Shown here: positions 24,486 through 25,150 of the stretch, one piece after another
How the letters are laid out: each line of letters begins with the position of its first letter
How positions within the stretch are numbered: position 1 is the stretch's first letter
Assembly (NCBI GenBank): GCA_913046825.1
Contig: CAJWTF010000042.1
Coordinates: forward strand, 1 to 25,150
Direction: 5' to 3'
DNA from: an uncultured Rickettsiales bacterium
GTDB lineage: Bacteria; Pseudomonadota; Alphaproteobacteria; UBA8366
Length of the DNA stretch: 25,150 nt
Made by a program: the position numbers and the translations under genes
Notes under the pieces: generated by a model
The model's input: only the letters and a program-made list of their open reading frames with translations
Told to the model about the DNA's origin: nothing
Database searches by the model: none

Positions 24486-25150
24486 ATGCCGCAGGAACAC
24501 AAACTACTGCTGAAGTACGCCGATGCGCCGGATTACTCGAAGGATATCGAGTGCTACGAGCGCCACGGCGGCTATCAAGCCCTGCGTCAGTCGCTGGACA
24601 TGAAGGCTTCGACCGGGGCCGAAGGCAACGAGATCACCGCCCAGGCGCAGCTGCGCAAGAGCGTGCTGGATTCCGGCCTGCGCGGACGCGGCGGTGCCGG
24701 CTTTTCCTGCGGGCTCAAGTGGAGCTTCGTACGCCATCCGAATCCCAAGCCGGTTTATCTCATTTGCAACGCGGACGAATCCGAACCGGGCACGTTCAAG
24801 GACAAGCAAATCATTTACAAGGATCCGCACCAGCTCATCGAAGGCATGATCATTGCCTGCTGGGCGAACCACGTGAACCTCGCCTACATTTATATCCGCG
24901 GCGAATTCACCGAAGGCGCGAAGATCATCAACACCGCCCTTGCCGAGGCGCGTGCCAAGGGCTACCTCGGCAAGGATATCCTCGGCAGCGGACACGATCT
25001 GGAGATTCACATACACCGCGGCGCCGGCGCCTATATTTGCGGTGAGGAAACCGGTCTGATTGAGAGCCTCGAAGGCAAGCGCGCCTATCCTCGCATCAAG
25101 CCGCCCTACTTCCCCGCCGCCCTCGGCCTCTACATGTGCCCGACGATCGT
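24486..25150 (+). CDS. nuoF: NADH-quinone oxidoreductase subunit F, C-terminus beyond right edge
   Basis: The frame runs open for 221 codons to the window end. NuoF is the NADH-binding subunit of complex I, holding FMN and a [4Fe-4S] cluster. Seen: [16 protein letters not shown] (residues about 65-80), the NADH/FMN glycine-rich loop; [13 protein letters not shown], the FMN site; and [21 protein letters not shown] followed by [10 protein letters not shown]. The cluster cysteines would lie past the edge. The start at ATG 24486 gives a family-like N-terminus, although no strong ribosome site is seen and the tRNA gene lies in between. It belongs to the same foreign-looking nuo block as nuoD and nuoE. 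Confidence 0.95.
   Translation, partial: MPQEHKLLLKYADAPDYSKDIECYERHGGYQALRQSLDMKASTGAEGNEITAQAQLRKSVLDSGLRGRGGAGFSCGLKWSFVRHPNPKPVYLICNADESEPGTFKDKQIIYKDPHQLIEGMIIACWANHVNLAYIYIRGEFTEGAKIINTALAEARAKGYLGKDILGSGHDLEIHIHRGAGAYICGEETGLIESLEGKRAYPRIKPPYFPAALGLYMCPTI

Noticed and set aside
1..25150. CRISPR array, prophage or insertion sequence
   Set aside because: No regularly spaced repeats, transposase, integrase or phage structural gene was seen on either strand.

Overview
The window reads as chromosomal DNA of an alphaproteobacterium, most likely a Rhodospirillales-like lineage. The evidence is a circularly permuted two-piece tmRNA with an ANDNF-type tag, an alpha-type SspB next to it, and the carA / gatB-yqeY domain protein / dnaG / rpoD block. 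Up to about position 23,130 gene density and style are uniform. From there to the right edge the sequence appears to come from another organism.

Layout. 1-513 (-): alpha/beta hydrolase cut by the left edge. 651-1620 (+): decayed DNA, a frameshifted cheW followed by a degraded group 1 truncated hemoglobin, possibly one former fusion gene. 1617-5514 (-): probable operon of iron-sulfur fumarase, MaoC-like hot-dog protein, class III CoA-transferase and TfoX-domain protein. 5583-6523: small uncharacterised genes. 6537-8160 (-): tmRNA, sspB and an SDR reductase. 8285-9681 (+): thyA and folA, separated by a long palindromic repeat. 9778-11870 (+): cupin, DDN-type nitroreductase-family protein and ACR3 arsenite exporter. 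11852-16973: Baeyer-Villiger monooxygenase, two SDRs, SMP-30/gluconolactonase-like lactonase and carboxymuconolactone decarboxylase-like protein. This set could take a cyclic alcohol to a ketone, a lactone and an opened acid. 17048-22951: carA (-), then yqeY-like gene, dnaG and rpoD (+), the macromolecular synthesis core.

Right end. An open reading frame at 22980-23870 starts as the first 50-57 residues of aspartate decarboxylase PanD, including the Gly24-Ser25 self-cleavage site. It switches in frame to the last ~240 residues of NuoD at a short segment (TGARFTT) compatible with both families. nuoE, a tRNA-Gln(CUG) on the opposite strand, and a partial nuoF follow. The simplest reading is an assembly misjoin (or, less likely, recombination) at a roughly 20-base shared word, so the last ~2 kb should not be attributed to the same organism without checking.

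The most notable biology is the ssrA-sspB pairing (the tagging RNA next to the adaptor that delivers tagged proteins to ClpXP), the CheW/globin relic, the fumarase operon and the oxidative catabolic cluster. No CRISPR array, insertion sequence, prophage or rRNA was seen.
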